From an uncultured Bacteroidales bacterium (lineage in GTDB: Bacteria > Bacteroidota > Bacteroidia > Bacteroidales > P3), in NCBI GenBank assembly GCA_944320465.1, contig CALUHO010000011.1, positions 1 through 64,000 of the forward strand: 64,000 bases of DNA, written 5' to 3'. The notes beneath the pieces are model-generated. The model did not search any database, had not been told where the DNA came from, and saw only the letters and a list, made by a program, of their open reading frames with translations. Shown here in pieces: positions 10,659 to 20,545 of this stretch. Numbering within the stretch: the first letter of the stretch is position 1; each line of letters opens with the position of its first letter. The position numbers and the translations under genes were made by a program.

Positions 10659-12668
10659 CTAATCAAAGAACCTCCACGAAACCCCGAAACGCACGCAGCG
10701 ATCCCATAATGGATAATGAGGTGTCTGGATATAATTATAGCCGAATAGGCCCTGAGCAATATTCAACCCCTTGACAAAAAGGTTGGCACGCTTCACTTTG
10801 AAATTCAAAAAAACATTCAGCATGACAAAATTCCCTGTCTTGACATCATCCTGCCAATAATATGAAGTGGTAGCCGGAGAATAGGCATCGGCATAATAGG
10901 ATGTATTGTACATAACTTCTACCCCGACATGAATCTCGGCAATATCCTTGATCGGGATTATTCCATATACATTCTCTTGCATTGAAAACAAAGGTACATG
11001 CAAATATTCTGGAGCGGAACTATAGGCAAACATCAACAGATTGTCCATTCCTACATACTTTCCAATACGCAAAGACTTGCCTCCAACCACATTAACCAAA
11101 AGAAATTCCTTCTCCGCTTGCACAGGACCGTCTTCCTTCAAAAAAGTGTAATTCTGCAACAAGCCGGCCTTTCCACGCAACCACCAGCCCTTCAGATTGA
11201 ACTTGAACTGAAGGTAAGCCTCCATATTTTTCTGCCATTCATTATCCCAATAGAAATGATTGGACGCATGGTAAGTATAAATCCAATCCGGCTCAAAACG
11301 GTTCACTCCCAATTGAACCTCTATCCCGTCCCGCTTGGACAGAGTACGCTGGGCATCATCCCGGAAAAGATACTTGAACATCGCTCTCCCACTGAAATCA
11401 AACTGGTTATACCCTCCAAAGCCAAAATCCATATAAGCATCAAACACAAAACGATCAGCAAAATCTATCTGGATCTGGGCAAAAGGAAACCATTGCACCC
11501 ATTGCCGAAACGACATCAAATCATGCCAGCGAATATATTCATTCTTGAAACCGGCAGCAAACTTGAAAGCATATCCGAACGGAAGCGTCTCCATATCAGC
11601 GCTGCTGTAAAAGACCCGATTGGTCATTTTCATCATCCAGCTCTTGTCCCGGCTTTCCGACGGATTCAGATAAAAATTGTCATACAAACCGTCTGCCACC
11701 GTGGTCTGATCCCTATAGGAAAAATAAAAATCCTGTATTTCGAAAGCATGGGTCAAAAAGCCAAAGCTCCGATTATTCTCCGCAATAGTATCTTTTTGAT
11801 TATCATAAAAATGATAAGATTGTTTAAAAAAATACTTGTTTTCCCGCCACCGGCTCTTCGCATCGTTCATATAAACAGGGACCCGCAAACGATTCGTCTC
11901 CAGGTTTTCCGTAAACACGGAATCCGTCTTCATCCCCCCATTTTCCCCCACTGCCGCCACATTATGGATATAACCGAACAAAATCCGGTACTTGGAGTCC
12001 CTGGTTATGTAGTTCCCGGTCACACCTACATTATACTGGTTGCTCTGGCTGTTGTTATAGGGTCCATATACATCGTACACACGGAAATCCACCCCTACAT
12101 TCAAACCCCGGGCCACATTCTGATTGTGAATAGCCCTGAAAAAATTCAAATCTTGCCCGAAATTGTTGACAAAATAAAGATAAGTATAGGGTGTCTTAGT
12201 CTGTAGGAACGGAATATTTTCCTGTGTATAAAACCATGAAGTATAAGGATTTGTCCTATGGTTAAAACCCGATGTCTGACGAGGATTGAATTCGATGAGC
12301 TGATCCGGCATCCCCAAGCTTCCACGGCTGTTACGGAAATCTCCATGCTGGTAGGTCGGATCAAATTTCTGGAAACCATCCAACGGAAAGACCATTGTAT
12401 CAAATTGAGGCAAACCGCTTTGCATATAATAATCATAAAAATATTCGGTTTCGCCTTTATCTCTGGCCAGATTAGCCAATTTAGCCCGACGGATAGAGTC
12501 GCGACGCTGAGCCGGTGTCAAAGTGGAACCTGAAAAATCAGCAGGAGGTGCTTCCGTATTTGTTTCCGGCATACTACCCGGAAACGGTTCTTGCGGCAGC
12601 TGGGCTTTCAAAATAGAACCCAACAGCAAGAACAATGCAGCCACCACAAAACTTATTCTTTTTTTCAT
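10659..12668 (-). CDS. Putative outer-membrane porin (Porin_10 type)
   Basis: A 669-residue secreted protein: signal peptide with FVVAALFLLLGSILKAQ, then a Pro-rich linker and a long region of alternating aromatic/polar strands (YKFRILFGYIHNV-like repeats). It ends in WRFFD, with the terminal aromatic residue typical of beta-barrels. It matches the Bacteroidetes 'putative porin' family that contains TYLYFVNNFGQDLNFF-type motifs. It probably forms a diffusion pore or scaffold in the outer membrane. The upstream neighbour is trmB, 50 bases away on the same strand. The region 10530-10658 holds no gene. Confidence 0.75.
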   Translation of the reverse strand: MKKRISFVVAALFLLLGSILKAQLPQEPFPGSMPETNTEAPPADFSGSTLTPAQRRDSIRRAKLANLARDKGETEYFYDYYMQSGLPQFDTMVFPLDGFQKFDPTYQHGDFRNSRGSLGMPDQLIEFNPRQTSGFNHRTNPYTSWFYTQENIPFLQTKTPYTYLYFVNNFGQDLNFFRAIHNQNVARGLNVGVDFRVYDVYGPYNNSQSNQYNVGVTGNYITRDSKYRILFGYIHNVAAVGENGGMKTDSVFTENLETNRLRVPVYMNDAKSRWRENKYFFKQSYHFYDNQKDTIAENNRSFGFLTHAFEIQDFYFSYRDQTTVADGLYDNFYLNPSESRDKSWMMKMTNRVFYSSADMETLPFGYAFKFAAGFKNEYIRWHDLMSFRQWVQWFPFAQIQIDFADRFVFDAYMDFGFGGYNQFDFSGRAMFKYLFRDDAQRTLSKRDGIEVQLGVNRFEPDWIYTYHASNHFYWDNEWQKNMEAYLQFKFNLKGWWLRGKAGLLQNYTFLKEDGPVQAEKEFLLVNVVGGKSLRIGKYVGMDNLLMFAYSSAPEYLHVPLFSMQENVYGIIPIKDIAEIHVGVEVMYNTSYYADAYSPATTSYYWQDDVKTGNFVMLNVFLNFKVKRANLFVKGLNIAQGLFGYNYIQTPHYPLWDRCVRFGVSWRFFD

Positions 12669-12717
12669 CCTGCTTTTGCTACCGTTTCCATTCCCGTAAC
12701 TTCACCTGCAAACAATT

Positions 12718-13386
12718 TTACATCAAACGGAACGCCAAGTACTTTATTTTCCGTCCTTCTGCCAGCCAACGTTTTTCATAAAACGTCTGCACTGCGGCCG
12801 CCTCGCTCTGCGCCGTCTCTTCAGCATACAAGTCCGCGGTCGATGCCAAAATCTCATAACCTGCAGGCTCCACTACTTCATGCAAGCAATACTCATACAA
12901 ATCACCATCGTCTGTTTTCAGATGCACAATGCCCCGGCCTCCTGGAAAAAGCTTCCTGTACCTTTCAAGAAACATAGGAGAACACAAACGCTTATTAGGC
13001 TTCGATGGTTGGGGGTCAGGGAATGTAATCCAGATTTCAGATATTTCACCTGGTGCAAACACTCTTTCTACAAATTCCGCCCTTGTCCGAACAAAAGCCA
13101 CATTTGCCATAGACTCTTCTGTGGCTGTCTTGCAACCTCTCCAAAGACGGGCGCCTTTGATGTCCAAGCCCACAAAATTCTTGTCTGGATACCTTCGCGC
13201 CAACCCCACCGTATAATCCCCTTTTCCACAACCCATCTCCAGAACAACAGGGTTGGAATTTCCATAATACCCTTCTTGCCAATGTCCGCGCAAAGGAGCC
13301 TCCCACGGCAGAATCGTAGCAGGGAACTGGAAAAGATTCTTGAATCCCAGATTCTCCTCAAATTTAGCTAATTTGTTCTTTCCCAA
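12718..13386 (-). CDS. trmB: tRNA (guanine-N7-)-methyltransferase
   Basis: Methylates G46 in the variable loop of tRNAs with S-adenosylmethionine. The 222-residue length is typical. SAM-binding motif I is VLEMGCGKGDYT, followed by the acidic FVGLDIKGARLWRG; IWITFPDPQPSKPNKR is the TrmB signature with the catalytic Asp. The C-terminal LKTDDGDLYEY is also conserved. The annotated start gives an N-terminus (MGKNKLAKF) normal for the family. Confidence 0.95.
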   Translation of the reverse strand: MGKNKLAKFEENLGFKNLFQFPATILPWEAPLRGHWQEGYYGNSNPVVLEMGCGKGDYTVGLARRYPDKNFVGLDIKGARLWRGCKTATEESMANVAFVRTRAEFVERVFAPGEISEIWITFPDPQPSKPNKRLCSPMFLERYRKLFPGGRGIVHLKTDDGDLYEYCLHEVVEPAGYEILASTADLYAEETAQSEAAAVQTFYEKRWLAEGRKIKYLAFRLM

Positions 13387-13487
13387 TGTTATTTATCTTT
13401 TTCTACGAAAACAAGGAAACCGAAGCCCTTGCCATGGACAAGCAAAAAGCAAGAACTCCGGCATCCCCGTTTTCCAGGATTCAAAAT

Positions 13488-14885
13488 CTATTTTGCCTCG
13501 TAAATCCAGCACTCCATCCTCTTCTGGTCCCGAAAATAAGCCTTGGCATCTATTGCCTCCGCCCTCGTGGCGCATGTCTTCACACTGATATAATAAATAT
13601 CCTTGGCTGCCACATACAGAGCGGAAGGATTCTGCCCTTCTTTCTTTAGTTCGTTGAACTTGTTCTGAGCATATGTCTTATTGACAAAGCTGCCTACAAT
13701 AATATAGAACTTGCCTTTTACCGGGTCTTCCGATGCAAAAGCCTTCGGAACCGATTGAGAGGCCGGCTTAGCAGCCGGTTTCGATGCCGGTCTTGCAGCC
13801 GGACGGCTCTGAGTTTTGGACTGGACAGCCTTTGCCTTAACTTCAGCTTTTTCCCGTTGCACTTGCCCAGAAATCACCTCTTTGGCAATTTGCTCATTTT
13901 CAGACACAATCTTCTCTTCCGACAATGACTCCATTCCGTCTGCTTCCCCGGCCAGCATCAAATCCACATTCTCTTCTATCAAACTATCGTTAGCCGGCAA
14001 AAACATTTCCATTTCAGCAGTCTTGCCTGTACCGAACAAACTTTCCCGCACCGGACGTATCGCAAACAGTACAATCAGCAGAACAACCGCTAAGCAGCAC
14101 AGCAGAAACCACCATTGAGTAAATATATTCCTTCCCCCGGACTGCGGACTTTTCCGCGATACCGCCCGATTGTTTGCCTGTCCGCCATTACCGTTACCAC
14201 GGCGGTTCTCCAAAACAATCCCTTTATTGGGAGCCGCAGGACGGGAAACAGCCGGACGTTGACGGTTTTCATTCGGATTAGGCCGAAAAGTATTTTTAAC
14301 GGCAGCACGCTCATTCTGACCCGGTCGTCTGTCTGGCCGTTTTTCTTGCCGAGCCGGAATATTCGGCCGGGATACGTCTTGGACCTGACGCGGAACAGAT
14401 GGAACTTGCGCTGAATTAGCATCCCGAGCAAAGGAGTCCTGTCCTGACACATCCGCAGAAACTTGGGGATCAGGCCGAACACTCTCCTTTACAGAAAGCT
14501 TTGAGTCCACCGGTGGTTCTTCCAGACCAAATTCAGCCTCTACCGATTTAGGGGGATTGACCTCCGGAACAAATTCAACCTTGTCGGCAAGAACCGAGAA
14601 GCTCCCAACCCCGTCGATATATACATTGCCTTCCGATTTCAATCCATGCAAAATCCGATGCACCCACATTTCCGTCTCTGCCCGCGCATTCTCTTCTGTA
14701 ATATTGTCCTCAAACGCAATGTAATTCAAAAAAGTCTTATCCGTAGGAGTTACTTCTTTGAACAAGATACAAGAGAATCCGTCTTTTTCCCCTACATAAA
14801 ACACACCTAAGCCCGGAACAGCAGCTTCCTGCTTAGGCTGTTCCGCCAAGAATTTCTTCAAATAACTTACAACGTCCATATCCAT
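13488..14885 (-). CDS. HU-CCDC81/SPOR envelope protein
   Basis: A 465-residue bitopic protein. Residues 1-110 resemble the two small HU-like domains found at the N-terminus of Bacteroidetes SPOR proteins (SYLKKFLAEQPKQE, then VPGLGVFYVGEKDGF and VYIDGVGSFSV). A low-complexity Pro/Asn/Arg region follows, then a single membrane helix (WFLLCCLAVVLLIVLFAI, near 260). A Lys/Ala/Pro linker follows, and residues 385-465 form a SPOR domain (KFYIIVGSFVNKTYAQ ... YYISVKTCATRAEA) that binds septal peptidoglycan. The predicted topology is HU part in the cytoplasm, SPOR in the periplasm. This could tie DNA or cytoplasmic factors to the division site; that function is inference. Confidence 0.8.
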   Translation of the reverse strand: MDMDVVSYLKKFLAEQPKQEAAVPGLGVFYVGEKDGFSCILFKEVTPTDKTFLNYIAFEDNITEENARAETEMWVHRILHGLKSEGNVYIDGVGSFSVLADKVEFVPEVNPPKSVEAEFGLEEPPVDSKLSVKESVRPDPQVSADVSGQDSFARDANSAQVPSVPRQVQDVSRPNIPARQEKRPDRRPGQNERAAVKNTFRPNPNENRQRPAVSRPAAPNKGIVLENRRGNGNGGQANNRAVSRKSPQSGGRNIFTQWWFLLCCLAVVLLIVLFAIRPVRESLFGTGKTAEMEMFLPANDSLIEENVDLMLAGEADGMESLSEEKIVSENEQIAKEVISGQVQREKAEVKAKAVQSKTQSRPAARPASKPAAKPASQSVPKAFASEDPVKGKFYIIVGSFVNKTYAQNKFNELKKEGQNPSALYVAAKDIYYISVKTCATRAEAIDAKAYFRDQKRMECWIYEAK

Positions 14886-14939
14886 TGTTTTTTCGTTGCC
14901 AATCCCATCGATGCTCCGAGCAGATTTTCTAAAAAAAAA

Positions 14940-15557
14940 TCAGAACAAACCGTTAATCTGGGCATCCACCTGCTCGATAACTGTACCCAAATCCTCCGGC
15001 TTGTTCCTGAAATCAAGCTCGTTCACATCCACAACCAATAATTTACCTTGATCGTAATGCGAAATCCAATCCTCATAACGATCATTCAGGCTCTTGAGAT
15101 AGTCCAAACGGATGCCGCTCTCGTACTCCCGTCCTCTCAACTGAATCTGACGGACCAAAGTCGGAACTTCTGCCCGTAGGTAAACCAGCAAATCCGGAGC
15201 TTGGATAAAGGAATTCATCAATTCGAACAGGGAAAAATAATTCTCGAAATCCCGGGTCGTCATCAAGCCCATCGCATGAAGGTTCGGCGCAAAGATATAA
15301 GCATCCTCGTAAATAGTCCTGTCCTGAATTACATTCTTGCCTTTTTTACGAATATCCACAATCTGGCGGAAACGATTGTTCAAGAAATATATCTGCAAAT
15401 TGAACGACCAACGCCGCATATCTTCATAAAAACTGTTCAGATACGGATTATCATCCACTTCTTCATACATAGGCTTCCAGCGATAATGTTTGGCCAAAAG
15501 CCCAGTCAATGTGGTTTTGCCAGAACCGATATTCCCGGCTATCGCTACATGCATCAT
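14940..15557 (-). CDS. Deoxynucleoside kinase
   Basis: Phosphorylates deoxynucleosides for salvage with ATP. A 205-residue enzyme of the dCK/dGK type: Walker A GNIGSGKTTL at residues 8-17, YEEVDDNPYLNSFYED, the DRS-like motif QDRTIYEDAYIF, and the lid region with Arg residues (IQLRGREYESGI). The start was placed at ATG 15557, one codon before the second Met. A longer frame reaches 15857, but it would run through a family B palindromic element and place 100 unrelated residues before the P-loop. Substrate preference cannot be read from the sequence. Confidence 0.88.
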   Translation of the reverse strand: MMHVAIAGNIGSGKTTLTGLLAKHYRWKPMYEEVDDNPYLNSFYEDMRRWSFNLQIYFLNNRFRQIVDIRKKGKNVIQDRTIYEDAYIFAPNLHAMGLMTTRDFENYFSLFELMNSFIQAPDLLVYLRAEVPTLVRQIQLRGREYESGIRLDYLKSLNDRYEDWISHYDQGKLLVVDVNELDFRNKPEDLGTVIEQVDAQINGLF

Positions 15558-15589
15558 AGACCCAAGACTCTTTAATACAGGCATGCCTC

Positions 15590-15674
15590 TTAAATCCCAA
15601 TCGGCCATTAGACGCACCGTAGCCGTTTCAATCTGGAGACGATGCCCAAAGTCTAATGGCCGATTGGGATTTAA
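15590..15674. repeat. Short family B palindromic element in kinase leader
   Basis: A perfect 24-bp inverted repeat: the arm starting TTAAATCCCAATCGGCCATT (15590-15613) matches 15651-15674 in reverse, with a 37-base loop. Its outer sequence resembles the ends of the family B element at 53478-53681 (AATCCC, CGGCCATTAGAC against CGGTCATTGGAC). It is 33 bases upstream of the kinase ATG, so it would be transcribed into the leader and form a strong hairpin. Confidence 0.8.
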
Positions 15675-15682
15675 GGCACCAC

Positions 15683-15711
15683 CTATCTTTGCTTCCAAGA
15701 AGCAAAGATAG
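15683..15711. promoter_or_regulatory. 13-bp perfect palindrome with TATCTTTG arms
   Basis: Arms 15683-15695 and 15699-15711 are perfectly complementary around the loop CAA. Both strands carry TATCTTTG, the Bacteroidetes -7 consensus, so the site could be a promoter with operator symmetry or a hairpin. A similar palindrome lies ahead of the Rpn nuclease gene (38990-39016). No matching -33 box is evident. Confidence 0.4.
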
Positions 15712-15859
15712 TGATTTTTCGTTTTGTCTACATATCCGTCAGTCTCAAAACCAGCCACCCTGAACAAAACAGAAAACCGGATTCCTTCCCTATCGAGAAA
15801 AGCATCCGCCTTCTTCTTTCGAGAAAAAAATCCGGTTGACCTTCCAGCTTGACGCAATC

Positions 15860-16168
15860 CTAAGCCTCAGCCGGCGGTACGTTCATGAACGGCGCAATCG
15901 TGTTTCCCGCTTCCGGTTCAACAATAGTCCCGAACACGCTTTCATATTTATGGATATTGTCCGCCAAAGCCCGCATCAGACGCTTTGCATGCTGCGGAGT
16001 CAGCACAATCCGCGACTTTACCCTCGCCTTTTCCACTCCCGGCATCATCCGGATGAAATCCACAATGAATTCCGCCTGCGAATGAGTTATCAAAGCCAAG
16101 TTCGCATAAACGCCTTCCGCCACTTCGGCCGGCAATTCCAATTGGAGCTTATTCTCTTTCTTTTCCAT
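15860..16168 (-). CDS. DUF3467 family protein
   Basis: A 102-residue soluble protein of the DUF3467 family, common in Bacteroidetes and some other bacteria; molecular function unknown. The family pattern is visible: AEGVYANLALITHSQAEF, DFIRMMPG, then KSRIVLTPQHAKRLMRAL and NIHKYESVFG. It starts four bases after the rpoC stop, so it is probably made from the RNA polymerase operon. A transcription-linked role is a context guess only. Confidence 0.85.
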   Translation of the reverse strand: MEKKENKLQLELPAEVAEGVYANLALITHSQAEFIVDFIRMMPGVEKARVKSRIVLTPQHAKRLMRALADNIHKYESVFGTIVEPEAGNTIAPFMNVPPAEA

Positions 16169-16172
16169 GTCA

Positions 16173-19100
16173 TTATTCTTTTTCGGCAGCCTCCATCAAT
16201 TCCCGGTATTCCTCCTTGGAGTAAACAATATCGTTCTGGTATTCTTTCAAACCGGTACCAGCCGGAATCAAGTGGCCGACCAACACATTTTCTTTCAAGC
16301 CTTCCAAGTAATCCACCTTGCCGCTTACCGCCGCGTCAGTCAACACCTTGGTCGTTTCCTGGAACGAAGCAGCCGAGAGGAAGCTCTTCACCTGCAAAGA
16401 AGCACGGGTGATACCCTGCAACACCTGTCGAGCCGTGGCCGGACGAGCATCGCGGACTTCCACCAACTTCAACCCTTTACGCCGCAATACCGAGTTTTCA
16501 TCCCTCAGAGCACGAGCTGTCAATATCTGGCCAGCCTTCAGGTTTTCGGAATCGCCCGCATCGGTAACCACTTTCTGCCCGTAAATCATATCGTTTGTTT
16601 CCACAAAGTCCACCTTGTTCACCATTTCCCCTTCCAAGAAATTGGTATCGCCCGGATCAATCACTTCCACCTTGCGCATCATCTGACGCACAATCACTTC
16701 AAAGTGCTTGTCATTGATCTTCACACCTTGCAGACGGTAAACTTCCTGGATTTCGTTCACGATATACTCCTGAACCTTCATCGGTCCCTTGATAGCCAGA
16801 ATATCCGCTGGTGTCACAGCACCTTCCGACAAAGGAGTACCAGCTTTCACATAGTCGTTCTCCTGTGCCAGAATCTGCTTGGAAGTAGGAATCAGATAGG
16901 ACTTCACATCGCCCATCTTGGAAGTAATCAAGACTTCGCGGTGGCCGCGCTTCAGCTTCTTGCCAAAGCTTACGATACCATCGATTTCAGCCACAATGGC
17001 CGGATCGGACGGGTTCCGGGCTTCGAACAGCTCGGTAACACGAGGAAGACCTCCCGTGATATCGCCCGACTTGCCGAACGAACGCGGAATCTTCACAAGA
17101 ATGTCCCCAGCCTTGATCTGAGCAGCATCTTCCAACTGCACGTGAGCACCTACAGGAATATCGTAAATCTTCAATACTTCCCCCTCCGGAGAAACGATAT
17201 TGATCGAGGGGTTCTTCGACTTCTGACGGGATTCGATGATGACGCGATCCTTGTAACCGGTCTGCTCGTCCGATTCCACACGGTATGTCACGTTTTCGAC
17301 CAAGTTCTGGAAAGAAACCTGACCGGCTACTTCCGAAACAATCACCGCATTGTACGGATCCCAGTCGGCAATCAACGTTCCAGCCTTGACTTCCGCCCCT
17401 GGAGCAACATACAGCGAAGCCCCATAAGGAATATTGGTCGTTGTCAGAACCGACTTTGTATTCGGGTCAACGATACGAAGTTCGGCGGAACGCCCGATTA
17501 CCACCTGATGCTTGCTACCCTCGGCGGTTTCGTAAGGCACACTGCGTAACTCATCTATTTCCACAATACCGTCGTACTTGGAGATGATATTCGACTGGAT
17601 ACCCGTATTGCCACCGGCAACCCCGCCGACGTGGAACGTACGCAAGGTAAGCTGAGTACCTGGCTCCCCGATGGACTGGGCCGCGATGACACCGACCGCT
17701 TCGCCCTTCTGAACCATCTTGTTGGTAGCCAAGTTTCGGCCATAACACTTGGCGCAGACACCGTGCTTGGACTCGCAAGTCAGCACCGAACGGATTTCCA
17801 CTTCTTCAATCGGGGAATCCTCGATTTCCTGCGCGATTTCTTCCGTGATTTCTTCACCCGCTTTCACAATCAGCTTGCCGGTTTGCGGATGATATACATC
17901 ATCGATCGTGGTCCTACCCAAGATTCTTTCATACAAGGATTCGACCACTTCGTCGTTCTTCTTCAAAGCCGTCGCAATCAACCCACGTTGCGTATGGCAA
18001 TCTTCTTCGGAAATAATCACATCCTGCGAAACATCCACCAGCCTACGGGTCAAGTACCCGGCATCGGCAGTCTTCAAAGCGGTATCGGCAAGACCCTTAC
18101 GGGCACCGTGGGTAGAGATGAAGTACTCCAATACCGACAGACCTTCCTTGAAGTTCGAGAGAATCGGGTTTTCGATGATTTCGCCCCCGCTGGCTCCGGA
18201 CTTCTGCGGCTTGGCCATAAGTCCACGCATACCGCAAAGCTGACGAATCTGTTCCTTGGAACCACGAGCCCCGGAATCCAGCATCATGAAAACAGGATTG
18301 AAGCCTTGGCGGTCGGACGAAAGCTGGTTCATCACCGCATTGGTCAACTTATTGTTAGTATGTGTCCAGATATCGATAATCTGGTTGTAACGCTCGTTGT
18401 TGGTGATGAAACCCATGTTGTAGTTGTTCATCACTTCTTCCACGTCCGAATTGGCTTTGGCAATCAGTTCTTCCTTCACCTGAGGAATAATCACATCGCC
18501 CAAGTTGAACGAAAGACTGCCCTTGTAAGCTGTCCGGTAACCCATGCTCTTGATATCATCCAGGAACTTCACCGTCTTGGCATTGCCGCACTTCTTCAAA
18601 ACATCGGCAATGATATCACGCAAAGATTTCTTGGTCAGCAAGGTATTGATGAAACCATATTCCTTTGGAACCACCTGGTTGAACAAGATACGACCTACCG
18701 TCGTCTCCAGCAGATACGGAGTGCCGTCTTCCTTGGTAAGACGAATCTTGACCCAAGCATGCATATCCACCTGCTGCTCGTTAAATGCGATAATAGCTTC
18801 TTCAGCAGAGTAGAAAACCGTACCTTCGCCCTTCACCTTGATATCGCCTTCGCTCTTGCGGCCCTTAGTCAGATAATACAGCCCCAGAACCATATCCTGC
18901 GAAGGAACGGTGATAGGAGCCCCGTTGGCCGGATTCAAGATGTTGTGCGACGCCAGCATCAGCAACTGCGCTTCCAGAATGGCCGCATTGCCCAGAGGCA
19001 CATGGACAGCCATCTGGTCGCCATCGAAGTCGGCGTTGAAGGCGGTACAGCACAAGGGGTGCAGACGCATCGCCTTGCCTTCGATCAACTTGGGCTGAAA

Positions 19101-20450
19101 AGCCTGGATACCCAAACGGTGCAAGGTCGGGGCACGGTTCATCAGCACCGGATGCCCTTTCAATATGTTTTCGAGGATATCCCATACCACGGGATCCTTA
19201 CGTTCCACAATCTTCTTGGCCGATTTCACGGTCTTGACGATGCCGCGTTCCAGCATCTTACGGATAATGAACGGCTTGAACAATTCCGCCGCCATATCCT
19301 TGGGAAGCCCCATCTCGTTCATCTTCAAATCCGGGCCTACCACGATGACCGAACGGCCGGAATAGTCGACACGCTTACCCAACAGGTTCTGACGGAAACG
19401 GCCCTGCTTCCCTTTCAAACTGTCGGACAAGGACTTCAGCATGCGAGCCCCGTCGCTTTTGGCGGAACGAGCCTTGCGGGAATTGTCGAACAAGGAATCC
19501 ACGGCTTCCTGCAACATACGCTTTTCATTGCGCATGATCACATCCGGAGCTTTGATTTCTATCAATTTCTTCAAACGGTTGTTTCGGATGATGACCCGAC
19601 GGTACAAATCGTTCAAGTCGGATGTTGCGAACCGGCCGCCGTCCAAAGGCACCAAAGGACGCAAATCCGGCGGAATGACCGGAATGACCTTCATGATCAT
19701 CCATTCCGGACGATTTTCCACCCGCTTCTGCGAGTCACGGAAAGCTTCCACCACGTTCAAACGCTTCAAAGCTTCCTGTTTGCGTTGCTGGGAAGTTTCC
19801 TTGTTTGCCTTGTCGCGCAACTCGTAAGACAAGGCATCCAAATCTATCTCTTTCAGCAAATCGTAAAGCGCTTCCCCGCCCATCTTGGCTATGAACTTGT
19901 TGGGATCCTCATCATCCAGAAGCTGGTTATCGGCGGGAAGGCTGTCTATAATGGCATAATATTCTTCATCGGAGAGGAACTGGAGCTTCTCAATCCCGTC
20001 CTGCGCTTTGATACCCGGTTGGATTACCACATACTTTTCATAATAGATAATCGATTCCAGCTTCTTGGTCTGGATGCCCAGCAAAGCCCCGATCTTATTG
20101 GGCAACGAACGGAAAAACCAGATATGGGCAACCGGCACGACAAGCTGGATATGTCCCATCCTTTCACGGCGCACCTTCTTCTCTGTCACTTCCACCCCGC
20201 AGCGGTCGCACACGATTCCCTTGTAACGGATTCTCTTGTATTTACCGCAATGGCACTCCCAGTCCTTGGTAGGACCGAAGATACGTTCGCAGAAAAGGCC
20301 ATCGCTTTCCGGCTTGTATGTACGGTAATTGATCGTCTCCGGTTTGGTCACTTCGCCATGGGAACGTTCCAGAATGGTTTCGGGAGATGCCAAACTGATG
20401 GTGATTTTATTGAAGTCCAGCGTAACCGGACCTTCTTTTCTCGACGCCAT
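16173..20450 (-). CDS. rpoC: RNA polymerase beta' subunit
   Basis: Largest catalytic subunit of RNA polymerase, 1425 residues. Seen in order: the N-terminal zinc ribbon [20 protein letters not shown], the active-site loop [15 protein letters not shown] whose three Asp residues hold the catalytic magnesium, the bridge/trigger region near [10 protein letters not shown], and the second zinc site [15 protein letters not shown]. It follows rpoB by 95 bases. The fused C-terminal region has the extended beta-barrel insert usual for Bacteroidetes. Confidence 0.98.
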   Translation of the reverse strand: MASRKEGPVTLDFNKITISLASPETILERSHGEVTKPETINYRTYKPESDGLFCERIFGPTKDWECHCGKYKRIRYKGIVCDRCGVEVTEKKVRRERMGHIQLVVPVAHIWFFRSLPNKIGALLGIQTKKLESIIYYEKYVVIQPGIKAQDGIEKLQFLSDEEYYAIIDSLPADNQLLDDEDPNKFIAKMGGEALYDLLKEIDLDALSYELRDKANKETSQQRKQEALKRLNVVEAFRDSQKRVENRPEWMIMKVIPVIPPDLRPLVPLDGGRFATSDLNDLYRRVIIRNNRLKKLIEIKAPDVIMRNEKRMLQEAVDSLFDNSRKARSAKSDGARMLKSLSDSLKGKQGRFRQNLLGKRVDYSGRSVIVVGPDLKMNEMGLPKDMAAELFKPFIIRKMLERGIVKTVKSAKKIVERKDPVVWDILENILKGHPVLMNRAPTLHRLGIQAFQPKLIEGKAMRLHPLCCTAFNADFDGDQMAVHVPLGNAAILEAQLLMLASHNILNPANGAPITVPSQDMVLGLYYLTKGRKSEGDIKVKGEGTVFYSAEEAIIAFNEQQVDMHAWVKIRLTKEDGTPYLLETTVGRILFNQVVPKEYGFINTLLTKKSLRDIIADVLKKCGNAKTVKFLDDIKSMGYRTAYKGSLSFNLGDVIIPQVKEELIAKANSDVEEVMNNYNMGFITNNERYNQIIDIWTHTNNKLTNAVMNQLSSDRQGFNPVFMMLDSGARGSKEQIRQLCGMRGLMAKPQKSGASGGEIIENPILSNFKEGLSVLEYFISTHGARKGLADTALKTADAGYLTRRLVDVSQDVIISEEDCHTQRGLIATALKKNDEVVESLYERILGRTTIDDVYHPQTGKLIVKAGEEITEEIAQEIEDSPIEEVEIRSVLTCESKHGVCAKCYGRNLATNKMVQKGEAVGVIAAQSIGEPGTQLTLRTFHVGGVAGGNTGIQSNIISKYDGIVEIDELRSVPYETAEGSKHQVVIGRSAELRIVDPNTKSVLTTTNIPYGASLYVAPGAEVKAGTLIADWDPYNAVIVSEVAGQVSFQNLVENVTYRVESDEQTGYKDRVIIESRQKSKNPSINIVSPEGEVLKIYDIPVGAHVQLEDAAQIKAGDILVKIPRSFGKSGDITGGLPRVTELFEARNPSDPAIVAEIDGIVSFGKKLKRGHREVLITSKMGDVKSYLIPTSKQILAQENDYVKAGTPLSEGAVTPADILAIKGPMKVQEYIVNEIQEVYRLQGVKINDKHFEVIVRQMMRKVEVIDPGDTNFLEGEMVNKVDFVETNDMIYGQKVVTDAGDSENLKAGQILTARALRDENSVLRRKGLKLVEVRDARPATARQVLQGITRASLQVKSFLSAASFQETTKVLTDAAVSGKVDYLEGLKENVLVGHLIPAGTGLKEYQNDIVYSKEEYRELMEAAEKE

Positions 20451-20545
20451 ATTTTGAATCTAAATTGTATATTAAAATTCTTCTCTGCAGTGAATCGATA
20501 CCGGGAATGCCCCGCAGAGAGAAGCATTCCCAAACAAATTCAAGC

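Noticed and set aside
15557..15857. A 100-residue N-terminal extension of the deoxynucleoside kinase
   Set aside because: It would translate through a family B hairpin and resembles no kinase. The P-loop normally lies within 15 residues of the start.
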